Positions 1 to 9,630 of a DNA stretch of 64,000 nucleotides are shown here, one piece after another. This stretch comes from Triatoma infestans (lineage: Eukaryota; Arthropoda; Insecta; Hemiptera; Reduviidae): NCBI GenBank assembly GCA_011037195.1, contig JAAEAF010006598.1:1-64000 (forward strand), given 5' to 3'. Numbering within the stretch: the stretch's first letter is position 1; each line of letters starts with the position of its first letter. The notes under the pieces were generated by a model. The model was not told the origin of the DNA, did not search any database, and saw only the letters and a program-made list of their open reading frames with translations. A program made the position numbers and the translations under genes.

Positions 1-180
1 TAACTAACCAAAATATTAAGAAAATACAAAAAAATAAAAAATAAGATGCACAAAATAAATCTAAATAAAATTAAACAACGATTAAACTAACATTTTAAAA
101 TTCATTCATTCGTTTAAAACTGAACGATTTTTTATATAATTAAATTAAGTTTTTCCAGTTCCAAAGAATTAAGAAATTCC

Positions 181-289
181 AGTCATTCTTTCACTTTTTC
201 ACGCACCCCTCACATCACGCAAGCATGTGTACCTAATACAAGTCATTCTTTCACTTTTTCCTCACCCCTCGCAAGCATGTATACCTAAT
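181..289. repeat. Tandem duplication in the left Penelope 3' UTR
   Basis: A roughly 60-base unit (181-240) is followed by a shorter second copy (241-289). The right arm has one copy at about 2165-2225, so the duplication arose in the left copy only. Confidence 0.8.
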
Positions 290-504
290 TATGTTTTCTT
301 ATATAATTCAGTTTTTTATTATGCATCCCACAAACCATGTCACATCATCACTCACATACATCATCCAAATACGCACTTTTTTTTTTATATATATATATAT
401 ATCTAAACTAGTAAAGTTATATGTACATAGTAGATTTAAAACTAAACTTAAACTTAAAATCTATTTAAGAACTATTTGTTGCGTGTGTAATTGTGTTTCT
501 GTTG

Positions 505-927
505 CTATTGTGGGAAGAGTGTTCTGAATAATGGTTCACTAGCAAATTTTGTCTGTTCATTTATTAAGTTTTGTGTTTTTCGTTTATATATTTCGAGTTG
601 TTTTACTATGTCAAGTCGTCGTCCTTTGTGGCCAGAGTGTATTAGTTTCATCGTGGTCGTTATGTCATCGGGTTTGTGTTTGTTAGTTTTTAGGTGATTG
701 GCGTAATTTGAGTCAACTTTGTTGTATTTGTATGATCTGATGTGTTCGGTAAATCGTTCCTTGATTTTTCTGCCGGTCTGCCCCACGTAAATGTTGTCAC
801 AGTCCGGGCACTTCAACTCGTAGACCCCACTGCTGTCATACACGTCAGTGAACTCGGTACGAGTGCGGAGTTTTTTGCCTAATTTGTTGTTTATCCGGAA
901 GGATGTCTTAATGCCCAGTTTTTTGAA
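505..927 (-). pseudogene. Penelope-like GIY-YIG endonuclease domain, left arm (5'-truncated)
   Basis: The minus-strand frame is open from about 990 to its stop at 505. From the junction at about 927 it reads through a basic stretch into GVYELKCPDC (about 811-828) and NIYVGQTGR (about 777-795), the GIY and YIG halves of a GIY-YIG nuclease. The ERFTEH segment follows. In this family the domain nicks target DNA to prime reverse transcription. The C-terminus FRTLFPQ is shared with the right arm. The domain is uninterrupted here, but the upstream RT is missing. The frame upstream of 927 is antisense to the other copy's RT, so it is a fusion artefact of the inversion and not a natural start. Confidence 0.88.
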
Positions 928-928
928 T

Positions 929-1645
929 GGGGTATGGCCGATGGGGCACCCCACATCGGCCATACTATCAGAAATATTTATACAAAACATGGAGGAAACT
1001 TACGTACCCAAACTGAAAGAGGAGTTCGGCGTAACGTTTTATGCACGATACGTGGACGATTTATTCCTCATATTGCAAAACGACATAGACGTAGACAAAA
1101 TAGTACATTACCTTAACAACATAAACAAGAAAATAAAATTCACATACGAAAAAGAAACGAACAACACCCTCAACTTCCTGGACATGAAACTCACAAGAAC
1201 CGACCATAAAATAGAGTACGGAATATACAGAAAAGCAACTACATCGGATGCTATCATACCGCACAATTCCAACCACCCCACCCAACACAAACTAGCTGCA
1301 CTTAGACACCGAACGAACAGACTTAAATACACACCCCTCACACCCGCGAACCACACACAAGAATTGCAGACAATCTACAAAATAGCTGAAAACAATGGGT
1401 ACAATACAAACATCGTTAATAAACTCCTCAAAAACGAACCACACCACCGAAATAGGACTGACAAAAAAACAGCAGACAAATTCGCCACATTCACATATAT
1501 TGGAAGCCACACGTACAAACTCACAAATTTTTTCAAAAAACTGGGCATTAAGACATCCTTCCGGACAAACAACAAACTAGGCAAAAAACTCCGCACTCTT
1601 ACCGAGTCACTGACGTGTATGACAGCAGTGGGGTCTACGAGTTGA
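929..1645 (+). pseudogene. Penelope-like reverse transcriptase, C-terminal part
   Basis: The frame is open from 848, but recognisable RT begins at about 929 with WPMGHPTSAILSEIFIQ, the motif just before the catalytic box. It then reads ARYVDDLFLIL with YVDD at 1049-1060, followed by the NTLNFLDMKL segment and a long connector towards the endonuclease. YVDD is the catalytic aspartate pair of reverse transcriptases, and fusion to a GIY-YIG domain is diagnostic of Penelope-like elements. The N-terminal half of RT, with the first catalytic aspartate, is absent. A missing base near 1608 relative to the left arm shifts the frame and ends it at 1645. Confidence 0.9.
932..965. repeat. 12-bp perfect hairpin at the Penelope inversion junction
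   Basis: Bases 932-943 are the exact reverse complement of 954-965, with a 10-base loop. The hairpin lies in the RT coding sequence within a few bases of the point where left-arm homology stops (about 928). Confidence 0.85.
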
Positions 1646-1954
1646 AGTGCCCGGATTGTGAAAACATTTACTTGGGGCAGACCGGCAGAAAAAATCAAGA
1701 AACGATTTACCGAACACATCAGATCATACAGATACAACAAAGTTGACTCAAATTACGCCAATCACCTAAACACTAACAAACACAAACCCGATGACATAAC
1801 GACCACGATGAAACTAATACACTCTGGCCACAAAGGACGACGACTTGACATAGTAGAACAACTCGAAATATATAAACGAAAAACACAAAACTTAATAAAT
1901 GAACAGACAAAATGTGCTAGTGAACCATTATTCAGAACACTCTTCCCACAATAG
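1625..1954 (+). pseudogene. Penelope-like GIY-YIG domain, right arm (frameshifted)
   Basis: The same endonuclease as in the left arm. The GIY part (GVYELKCPDC, about 1632-1660) and NIYLGQTGR lie in a frame different from the RT because a base is missing near 1608. An extra A in the run at about 1688-1694 shifts the rest into a third frame, which runs through KKRFTEHIRSY and the shared C-terminus to the stop at 1954. The left arm gives an in-place comparison showing that both indels are in this copy. Confidence 0.85.
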
Positions 1955-2391
1955 CAACAGAAACACAATTACACACGCAACAAATAGTTCTTAAATAGAT
2001 TTTAAGTTTAGGTTTAGTTTTAAATCTACTATGTACATATAACTTTACTAGTTTAGATGTATATATATATATAAAAAAAGTGCGTATTTGGATGATGTAT
2101 GTGAGTGATGATGTGACATGGTTTGTGGGATGCACAATAAAAAACTTAATTATATAAGAAAACATAATTAGGTATACATGCTTGCGAGGATGTGAGGGTT
2201 GCATGAAAAAAGTGAAAGAATGACTGGATTTTCTTAATTCTTTGGAACTGGAACAACTTAATTACATAAAAAATCGTTCAGTTTTAAACGAATGAATGAA
2301 TTTTAAAATGTTAGTTTAATTTTATTTAGATTTATTTTGTGTATCTTATTTTTATTTTTTGTATATTCTTAATATTTTGGTTAGTTAATTG

Positions 2392-2600
2392 TGAAGTAAG
2401 TCTCCCTCCAACAACAGAGTTTAAAGATTAGACCCCCCGCGTCCACTGTAAGAAAAGAATTTGCCCTTTAACAACCCAAACACGTGTTTTCCCACCCATC
2501 TGGCCACATCCCTTTACCTAGTTTAAGAGTTTAGTATTTTTAAAAATATACCTCAGTTAGTGTGAAACTAAGTTACTCTATACGAGTCTGTGTTGGCACA
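2392..2600. other. Spacer between the Penelope element and the HR1 repeat
   Basis: No coding potential seen. A short piece resembling the DR1 3' terminal motif lies at about 2552-2580. Confidence 0.4.
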
Positions 2601-2604
2601 ATGT

Positions 2605-2735
2605 CTGAAAAACGCATCCTGAAGATGGGCGAACGCCCGAAACCGGTCGATGACCACAAAATGAAGCAGGCTACCACGGAAAATGTCTCTGATGCTTTCC
2701 AGCTCTGCGGAACCAACCACCACAACAAATCTTCA
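2605..2735 (+). repeat. HR1 repeat copy 1 (hammerhead-bearing family)
   Basis: This is the best copy of a dispersed repeat also seen at 24.34, 29.7, 29.88 and 48.05-48.18 kb. It has a ribozyme-like head (2615-2652) and a conserved tail: GACCACAAAATGAAGCAGGC, then GGAAAATGTCTCTGATGC, then a piece reading CAGCTCTGCGGAACCAACCA. A reading frame passes through it, but other copies do not keep it, so it is unlikely to be coding. Confidence 0.75.
2615..2652 (+). ncRNA. Hammerhead ribozyme-like core (HR1)
   Basis: All core elements of a type I hammerhead are in order. CUGAAGA (2619-2625) fits CUGANGA. One extra U (2626) precedes stem II, GGGC/GCCC (2627-2630 and 2635-2638) around GAAC. GAAA is at 2639-2642. 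A minimal palindromic stem III CCGG leads to UC, with predicted cleavage after C2648. Stem I forms between CAUC (2615-2618) and GAUG (2649-2652). Hammerheads with such a short stem III are known in Penelope-like elements and retrozymes, where they can work as dimers. The extra U and the loop-less stem III make single-molecule activity doubtful. Confidence 0.6.
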
Positions 2736-2926
2736 TTATTATTAGTAATTTAAATTTTAAAGCTTTATATAGTTATTATAAATAGTTTTATGGTAATATT
2801 AATGTAAATAACTAGTGGAAATTTATTTTATTTTGTTCTCACAGATTAGAGGTGATTATTGTATTTATTAAAAGATGTAAACTTCTTTGTTGCTCTTAAA
2901 GGACACAGGTCCCAGGGCATAATAAC

Positions 2927-2931
<5 letters not shown>

Positions 2932-2971
<40 letters not shown>
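2932..2971 (+). repeat. (CT)n microsatellite
   Basis: An uninterrupted CT tract of about 40 bases, at the place where other DR1 copies carry a (GT)n tract. Confidence 0.95.
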
Positions 2972-2974
<3 letters not shown>

Positions 2975-2975
<1 letters not shown>

Positions 2976-3480
2976 ACTCATTATCAACAGGAAATCTCAA
3001 AACGAAAAAATACATCTGTGAGCCAAAACCGTGACACAAAAGTTTCAGCCAAAATCTATCAACCAGAAGAACGTTTTTACAGAATTAATTTTTTCTTTTT
3101 TTTTTTCAAGTTTTTCGTTATTTTTCCGCAAAATGCTCCAAAATTTTCTCAAACTTTGTGTAGTAACTATGGACACAAAAGAACTGTCACTTTTATTGGA
3201 AACATTTTTTCAGATATCATTGATTTCTTGGGGAAATCTGGGTGTTTAGTACCTTTAAGCTTCCCTCCAATATACTACTTCAATCAACGTTCACTTTTAT
3301 AATATTAATATACCTACATTAAAAGCATTGCTATAATTCCAAATTTGGGATCGGGTAATCGGTATTAGGTCTTTACACAATAGATTTCTGAATGATTCAG
3401 GATTTTCTCGAAAATGGCTCCACAGTTTTTTTTTAACTTGGTCCTAACTGCACAGAAAACTCTCTAAAATGAATAAGCAA
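2975..3480 (+). repeat. DR1 copy (5' end missing)
   Basis: Matches DR1 from the 'aaatctcaaaacgaaaaaat' landmark through one full monomer and into the next (about 3340-3460). Confidence 0.75.
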
Positions 3481-3611
3481 TATTTTTGGTCCTGATGGGT
3501 ATCCCAAATTACTAACACGACATCAAACTGAAACCATTGTAAATCTTCCAAGTCTTCATGAATTTACAAGCAAAATATTGGTTGGTTGGAGCCGAAGAAA
3601 AAAACTTTTTA

Positions 3612-3675
3612 TCCTTAAAAGTTTATTCGACGTTTCGGACACCTTTGGTGTTCTTCCTCAGTAATTGTTATGGAA
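3612..3675 (-). ncRNA. Hammerhead-like motif, second type
   Basis: On the minus strand CTGAGGA (3661-3655) is followed by a stem ACACC/GGTGT with an AAA loop, then CC, GAAA (about 3636-3633) and CGTC. The order CUGANGA, stem II, GAAA, short palindrome ending in UC is that of a hammerhead. The stem II base has unpaired extra bases and stem I is poor (the first pair is mismatched, then three A-U pairs). Probably a decayed or minimal dimer-type ribozyme. Confidence 0.4.
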
Positions 3676-4384
3676 GGTAGTGAGTTAAATGTTAGTTTAT
3701 TTACAACGGCCAAATATAACTTTTGTCACTGATTTATTTTTACTGTTATCCCTTTATATAAATATCTCCAGGCGAAATCTTTCTTCGATTTATATATATT
3801 AGAATTCGAGATTAGAAAGAATGTCAGTAATTTAAATCACTTTTTTTTTGTAATTAAATTTAATTACGGCTATAAAATACTCTCAAGTATAAGCTCAATT
3901 TAGTCCCAGAAACTTATCAGACTGCGTAACACCCAATTTACACACACTGAGATTAAACAAAGTGTATCCATTCGGTAAACATTTCTTTAATGGCATATTT
4001 AATTTCAGCCTTACATTTTGCGGGTGGATACACGCATATTATTATTGAATTATCTCGGAACTATCTCGGCCCCATGAAAAAAATTAACTTGCATTCTGTA
4101 ATTGTCTACAAAGATTTCTGTCTCTATCCAAAATTTCGTGATCTTAAATTTATACTGTGATTTAAGCATCATAACCTGCAGGATTTTGTGTGTAAGTCAA
4201 CTGTAAACTTAGAATAGCCGTAGAAAATTAAAACTTGGTAATAATATATCCCAGATAGCTATTTTAAAAATACGTTTATCGGAAGTGGTCCACTTTGTTA
4301 CATAGTACGAAATTGTTACCGGAAACAGATATATATATCAGTTTGAACAAAATATATAAAAATAGCAAAATCATAGGAAGCATG
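3676..4384. other. A+T-rich stretch, nothing recognised
   Basis: No open frame of note, no tRNA-like or repeat homology that I can see. Confidence 0.5.
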
Positions 4385-5245
4385 GTAGTTCTTTAGAATC
4401 AAGACCAACAGACGATGGGATCCGACACGAAAAGGTTTAGTCATAACCCGCTAAACGAAACTGCGACATTACCAAATAGTTTGTTTTCTTTTTTTTTTCA
4501 GTTTTTCGTAATTTTCTTTTAAATTTCGTGTATAATCTTAATAAATGCTATTACTTTTATTTGAAACTTTTTTTTGCGGGAATTTTTTTTTTTTTTTATG
4601 TTATTTTCCGAAGAGGTGGGGTTGTTAGAGATTTATGAGTATTTCATATTTTAGTTTGTTGGTTTGTAATTATGAGAAAAAAGGAATTAAAGCATTTAGA
4701 ATGCACTTGAATGGAATACAGTTCATGGAATTTATTTCGATAACCTTTGCTAGTATGGCATCACAGAAGGTTGGGTCACGTAATAAATCTTTTATTTTAA
4801 TTAGCCCCACTTTTCTTTTTTTAATAAGCATTATTGTTATTGTTGTATTAATATGGACAATAATAACAGATACATCATCATCATACACATGAGTAAATTG
4901 AGTTCATGGATTGTTCATAAAAATCTGGTGAGAAAAACTCCGTCAACTTTCTATTACTGCAATAAACGTAAGTTTTCACTAAAGTTATTTCAGTTTATTG
5001 TATCATTCTGTCATCTACATAATATTAATTACAATGAAATGTTGTGCTAAAATTCCGAATTTGCAGCAAATTGGTTCACAGGAAAATGCGACTTTACTGG
5101 ACAGATTTCACTTTTCTGTAATTTCCTTCATAAAATCACCGATGGTTTTAAAGAATTATAGGTGTGAAGAAAATTTGCCATTTCTGTAAACTGCAGTAAG
5201 ATAAAGTCGTGTGACTATTTTACACCTGATTTTTCACTTTCGCTT
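4385..5245 (+). repeat. DR1 copy, interrupted
   Basis: DR1 landmarks run from about 4400 (gatccgacacgaa) to 4590. Unrelated A+T-rich sequence holding an insignificant 85-codon frame occupies 4600-4900. DR1 then resumes to a recognisable 3' end (agtaagataaagtcgtgtga at about 5193-5212). Confidence 0.7.
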
Positions 5246-5529
5246 TTGGGTGCGTCAGAGTATCCGGTGAAAACTCATTTTCGATAAGCTGAGACGAATA
5301 GAATACTTCGTCTGACAGCAGTAACAGAAAAATAAAACTCAAATAATATAATACGTCATTTACATCATGATGATGATACTATTTCCGCCATTCGCCATAT
5401 TTATAGCTTTTTTTCCTTTTTCTTTCTGTAAATGATTCGCTACCTAAAGATCTATTAATTTTTGTAACCATATGATAATAAACGGGAAGAAATATTATTA
5501 TTAATCATTAAGTTTTACGAGGGTGGAAA

Positions 5530-5675
5530 TAATAATAATAATTGAACCATGTGCTGCCCTTAGATTTTCTCTTCCTAGGAGCCTCTACAGCTCATTGTGA
5601 TGGACAGTGTTCTCTGTTACGATGCTCCGGGCCCCAATGACCATAGATGTTAAAGCGCCTTAAGTTAGAAAAAGA
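5530..5675 (+). repeat. SINE-like repeat with LINE-type 3' tail
   Basis: Homologous, in the same order, to the reverse complement of 7500-7675: gtgctgcccttagatt, then cttcctaggagc, then ggacagtgttctct, ending in gggccccaatgacc and aaagcgccttaag. The tail matches the 3' end of LINE-B at 15914-15946. Confidence 0.65.
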
Positions 5676-5679
5676 AATA

Positions 5680-6149
5680 TAATTGAACTAGATATTTATA
5701 AATCTAAAATATATTATGATGTATTTTTCTAATCATTAATCTTAGTAGGTCGGATCTGAGAGGGCGTCTTATATTACACACACTTACGCTAACGACACAT
5801 TTATAAATGTTACGAACATACATACAAACTTTGCAAAGATAAATAACGTTCTGGTCTTTTGCTAAAATAAATAGCAAATCTTGTCAGTTATATATTTATT
5901 TTATTTTAAATGATATATACATATATATTACATACGCAATATATATACGTAAGACTTTATCATATGCAAGACAGCCAGCGATAGAGAAAGTATGTTAACT
6001 TAGTTTAATAAACGGTTCATTTCATATTTGATATCTTCTTTAAGAAAATATTCCCTATTTCACAAGGAAAGTCTTTTACTGTGTATATGCTTAGCCTGCT
6101 ACCTGGTTCCCCACTTATTAAGGACGGTTTATCATTGTTAATACTTTCT
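5680..6149. other. A+T-rich stretch, nothing recognised
   Basis: Short TA-rich runs only. Confidence 0.5.
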
Positions 6150-6510
6150 GTTACTGCTAGATAGAATATTGTGATCGCGCTAGATTTTCAAAATTAAGTT
6201 TTCCTCGAAAGTATATGTTTTGGGCTGCCCAGAATGCGAATGGTTTGTGTGTGTTGAAAAAATATTCCGGGCCAAATCCATCAACCGGAAGTGGCTTTCT
6301 ACCGAATAATTTTTCTTCAGTTTTTCGCGATTTTCTTAAAAAATGGCTCCAACGAATTTCTGTAATCTTCGAATACTATCTGCTCACATTAATGGCCACC
6401 ACTTTTTTTGAAACATTTTCCCGGGAAAATAGATTTTTCAGGATTTCTGGGGGAAGGGTAGCGTTATCTTTTATCTAAAGTATCACTTTTGTAAAATGTG
6501 TGTTTCTATC
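6150..6510 (+). repeat. DR1 copy (5' end plus one monomer)
   Basis: Starts with ttactttctgttactgcta, then tgtgatcgcgc, and includes the ccggaagtg monomer start at about 6283. An 87-codon frame across it is not conserved in other copies. Confidence 0.75.
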
Positions 6511-6544
6511 AGTTATGTAAGATTAATATATATATAGCTAAATA

Positions 6545-6625
6545 ACAATGGACAGGTCCCAGGGCTGGCAGTACACTGAGAAGGATCCCGGCGCCAATGA
6601 CCGACGCACCTTAAATTAAAAAACA
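6545..6625 (+). repeat. SINE-like 3' tail
   Basis: Carries ggcgccaatgaccgacgcac followed by an A-rich end, matching the tails at 5629-5663 and 15914-15946. Only the 3' part is present. Confidence 0.55.
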
Positions 6626-7234
6626 AAATTAAATAAAAATTAAACAATAAAACCTTAATAGATCACCGTTTGACATTAAAATGATCGATCTATAAATTGA
6701 AATTAGGGCAACTTATTTTTTATTTATTTTTTAATAATAATAAATTTGTATTAACATGTATTTTATTGATTAACATCTTGATTGCAAAATCATACGCCCC
6801 TAACTTTCACCCTTCATGTTTTGGCCTTCAACCAATAAGAATGTAGAAAAATGCCAACTATTTTATTGTATTATTTATTGCGTGTTCATTTTATAAAAGT
6901 GTCTATTATTGACAATAAATAGCGCTGCCTTCTTAGATCGATATCAACTGTGTTTGGTAATCTGTACACAAATCAGCTGGCTCTATTGGATTCATTTTCT
7001 CAATTAAAAACCATTTCATGTCAAAAGGATCTTGGAAAACCCTTAGCTCAGGATTACCAGTCTAACAACACACATTTATAATAGCATTAATAACATTAAT
7101 ACTGGACAGTCTCCTCTCGCTTAACTCATAACATGGACATTGAGTTATTGCTCAAACCACCACCATGAGACCAACCTCGATTGCCAATCAAGCAATAAGT
7201 TGGAAATTATTTTTATACTTTCTCTTACACCTGC
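6626..7234. other. A+T-rich stretch, nothing recognised
   Basis: No supported gene, RNA or repeat. Confidence 0.5.
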
Positions 7235-7499
7235 TGAACGTTATGCCTTTATCTAAAAGTATCAGTTTAGTAAAATGTTTATTTTTACCACTTATATAAG
7301 ATTAGTATACGTATATTAAAAGCATCGTTAAAATTCCAATTTTGAGGAAAATCAATTAAACATAAGTGCGACTTTAAACAGTAAGTTTTTAACATTTTTG
7401 GGATTTTCTTGAAAATGACTACAATGATTTTCTTTAAATTTGGAGTGCTGGCTGCGCACAGTTATAAACAGATCACTTTTATTTGTTATTCGTTTATTT
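7235..7499 (+). repeat. DR1 fragment
   Basis: Part of two monomers (ttccaattttgaggaaaatc at about 7338; gattttcttgaaaatgac at about 7401). It ends at the SINE-like repeat that follows. Confidence 0.7.
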
Positions 7500-7675
7500 A
7501 AAGCGCTTCAAGATCTGTAGCCATTGGCGCCCGGAGCCCTCTCAATACACTGCCGGCCTCCGGACAGTGTTCTCTCGCTACAGACTACACTGTCCGGTGC
7601 TGTATACGCTCCTAGGAAGAAAACATCCAAGGGCAGCACGGCTGGACTTCCAACCCTAGATCGCTTTATTATCTT
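7500..7675 (-). repeat. SINE-like repeat, longest copy
   Basis: Read on the minus strand it begins near 7675, passes gtgctgcccttggatg and cttcctaggagcg, and has an internal imperfect inverted pair (caccggacagtgtag ... acactgtccgg). It ends in gctccgggcgccaatgg and gaagcgctttaaa. It is fused to the end of a DR1 fragment. Confidence 0.7.
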
Positions 7676-7879
7676 TATTTGAAATATTTCTGAAACAATT
7701 CGTAGCTATATCGATTTTTTCAATATTATTGGCACTCTCTTCTGGACTGTAATATTATTATTTCTGGATTGTAACTTGTTCTCCCATCACTTCTACATTT
7801 ATGTTAAACAAGTGAAAATTGAAATTCAAAGGCAATTAGCCATTTTATATAAATACTTGTATCAACTGTAGAAAGGCGA

Positions 7880-8035
7880 GTGTGAATGTTTAAAATGTTT
7901 CCTGTAAACCTCAGAACATTTATTTACGGTGAGGATTCAAACGAATATAAAATTTAGGATCTATACACCGGATACGAACTGGGGATCTCCCAGTTACAAG
8001 ACCACTATACCAACACCCGCCTCTTCTCACGAATA
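7880..8035 (-). repeat. tRNA-derived SINE head (candidate)
   Basis: On the minus strand, TGGTATAGTGGTC (about 8012-8000) fits a polymerase III A box and AGTTCGTATCC (7980-7970) fits a B box, at tRNA-like spacing. A following stretch, aaattttatattcgtttgaa, looks like SINE body. It does not fold as a full tRNA with clear acceptor pairing, so I call it a SINE head or tRNA relic and not a functional tRNA gene. Confidence 0.5.
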
Positions 8036-8570
8036 CAATATCTTGCAGAAAAAGTACCATATTATGAATCGATAAACGCAACTATGCAATAATTTAATAA
8101 AATAATTATTATAGACTCAGTATGGGCAAGTATGAATTAGTTTTGTGTCTTTATTAATCGTACTATTTTGCAATAAATAGTCTTATTATCCATTACGTTT
8201 AATATTTATCATATTAAATTTTTTATTTCTCACAGCTTCCTATATCTTTTATTACTATAAATATTAATTATTATTTCTACAAAATGAAGGACTATTTCTT
8301 TTATGAATTTATTATTTTATAGCCCATCATAAAATTTGTTTTAAAAATAAATTATTGTTTAATAGCAATATGTATTTGTGTGAAGGCCGTGTACTGTTAT
8401 AGATGACACAGGTGTTAATGACGACATATATTGTGACACTTTTTAATATCAGCGTAATGACCCTAGATATTAAATACTGGTTACAAGTATTGTTTATAGA
8501 TAGTTTGAGAACTAATCAATCGCCACTAGTAATACTCCTCCAATATTTGTGGTATTGACTATTTTAATTT
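8036..8570. other. A+T-rich stretch, nothing recognised
   Basis: A weak SINE-tail echo (aatgaccctagatattaa, about 8456) is the only landmark. Confidence 0.4.
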
Positions 8571-8574
8571 GTCA

Positions 8575-9560
8575 TCCTTTGGCGATTAAATATGTTGCTT
8601 AAATTCCAAGTTTGAAGTACGTCCGATGTCTGGAAGCGCGTTTTTACTGGAAAGTATTTTTCAGTTTTCTGCTATTTTCTCTAGCATATGAACTGCACAT
8701 ACAAAGAGCAACAACTTGAATATAAAATATTACTCCGGGTAAACTCATTTTATTACTTTCTCTCCCTGTTTAGTAAGAGAATTATTGTAGTCGAGTCAAA
8801 TTTTCGATATCGAGTTTTTACCGGAAATGCATGTTTTGGGGTCCTCTGAGTCCAAAACAAATTGTTTTTAGAAAATGGTGTGTATGTGTGTGTGAGTGTG
8901 TGTGTATGTGAACAATATAGCTCAAAAACGAAAAATCGCTGAAAGTTCAAACTTAATACACCGTTTAGGTATCACCATGGGATCCGATAGTAAGTCGTCT
9001 GTCAAAATTCCTCAACCGGAAGTACCATTTACTGAATGTTTTTTTTTCCTTTTTTTCCGATTTTCTCGCAAATGGCTACAACGATCTTCTTTAAACATTA
9101 AATTTTAATTACATGTATTAATAGCTATAATTTTTATTTGAAATATTTCCTTGGGGAAATTTATTTAAGGAGGCTTTTGAGGCAGAGGGGGGATTATGTT
9201 TACTTATAAAGTGCTATTTCAGTTTACATAGTTCTATCATCGAATAATATAAATTAGGAATAAGTATGTTTCGCTAATTCAGAGTTTGAAGAAAATCGGT
9301 CGACCGGAAGTGCATTTTTATTGAACAGTTTTTTATGCGTTTTCCACCATAAAAACACCGATGGATTTCTTTAAATTTGGTGCACTAACCATGAATACAG
9401 AGACCTATGACTTTTGTTTGAATCTTTTTTCCAAGAAAGTTCATTTAAAGAAGTTTGGAGTGGGGGGAAGAGTGTATGGTTTCCTCAAAAAAAGTCATTT
9501 TATTAAGTTTAGTTCCTCCAATTAATTTTATGTTCACTTAAAGTAGTTTTAAGTCAATCT
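8575..9560 (+). repeat. DR1: partial monomer followed by a longer copy
   Basis: A lone monomer piece (8590-8755) runs into a new DR1 5' end (ttactttctctccctg at about 8754). That copy has a GT-rich tract (8876-8910), a monomer start at about 9016 (aaccggaagtacc) and another at about 9302 (accggaagtgc), 286 bases apart. Confidence 0.8.
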
Positions 9561-9630
9561 AATTTAATTTTTATTGTATAATTTAAAGCTACATTTCCAC
9601 ATTTTATTTCTTTTTCTAACATATTATTGG

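Larger units (their letters stand above)
1..2391. mobile_element. Penelope-like element: two truncated copies in head-to-head inverted orientation
   Basis: Bases 1 to about 927 are the reverse complement of about 1534 to 2391; for example the first 20 bases reappear inverted at about 2368-2387. Both arms contain the 3' half of a Penelope-like element (GIY-YIG domain plus A+T-rich 3' UTR). The roughly 600-base centre belongs to the right-hand copy and holds part of its reverse transcriptase. Inverted and 5'-truncated copies are typical of Penelope-like elements. The left end is cut by the window edge, so a target-site duplication cannot be judged. Both copies are 5' truncated and at least the right one is frameshifted, so the unit is dead. 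Confidence 0.9.

Noticed and set aside
7965..8035. Functional tRNA gene
   Set aside because: A and B boxes are present but acceptor pairing and a convincing anticodon arm are not; a SINE head fits better.
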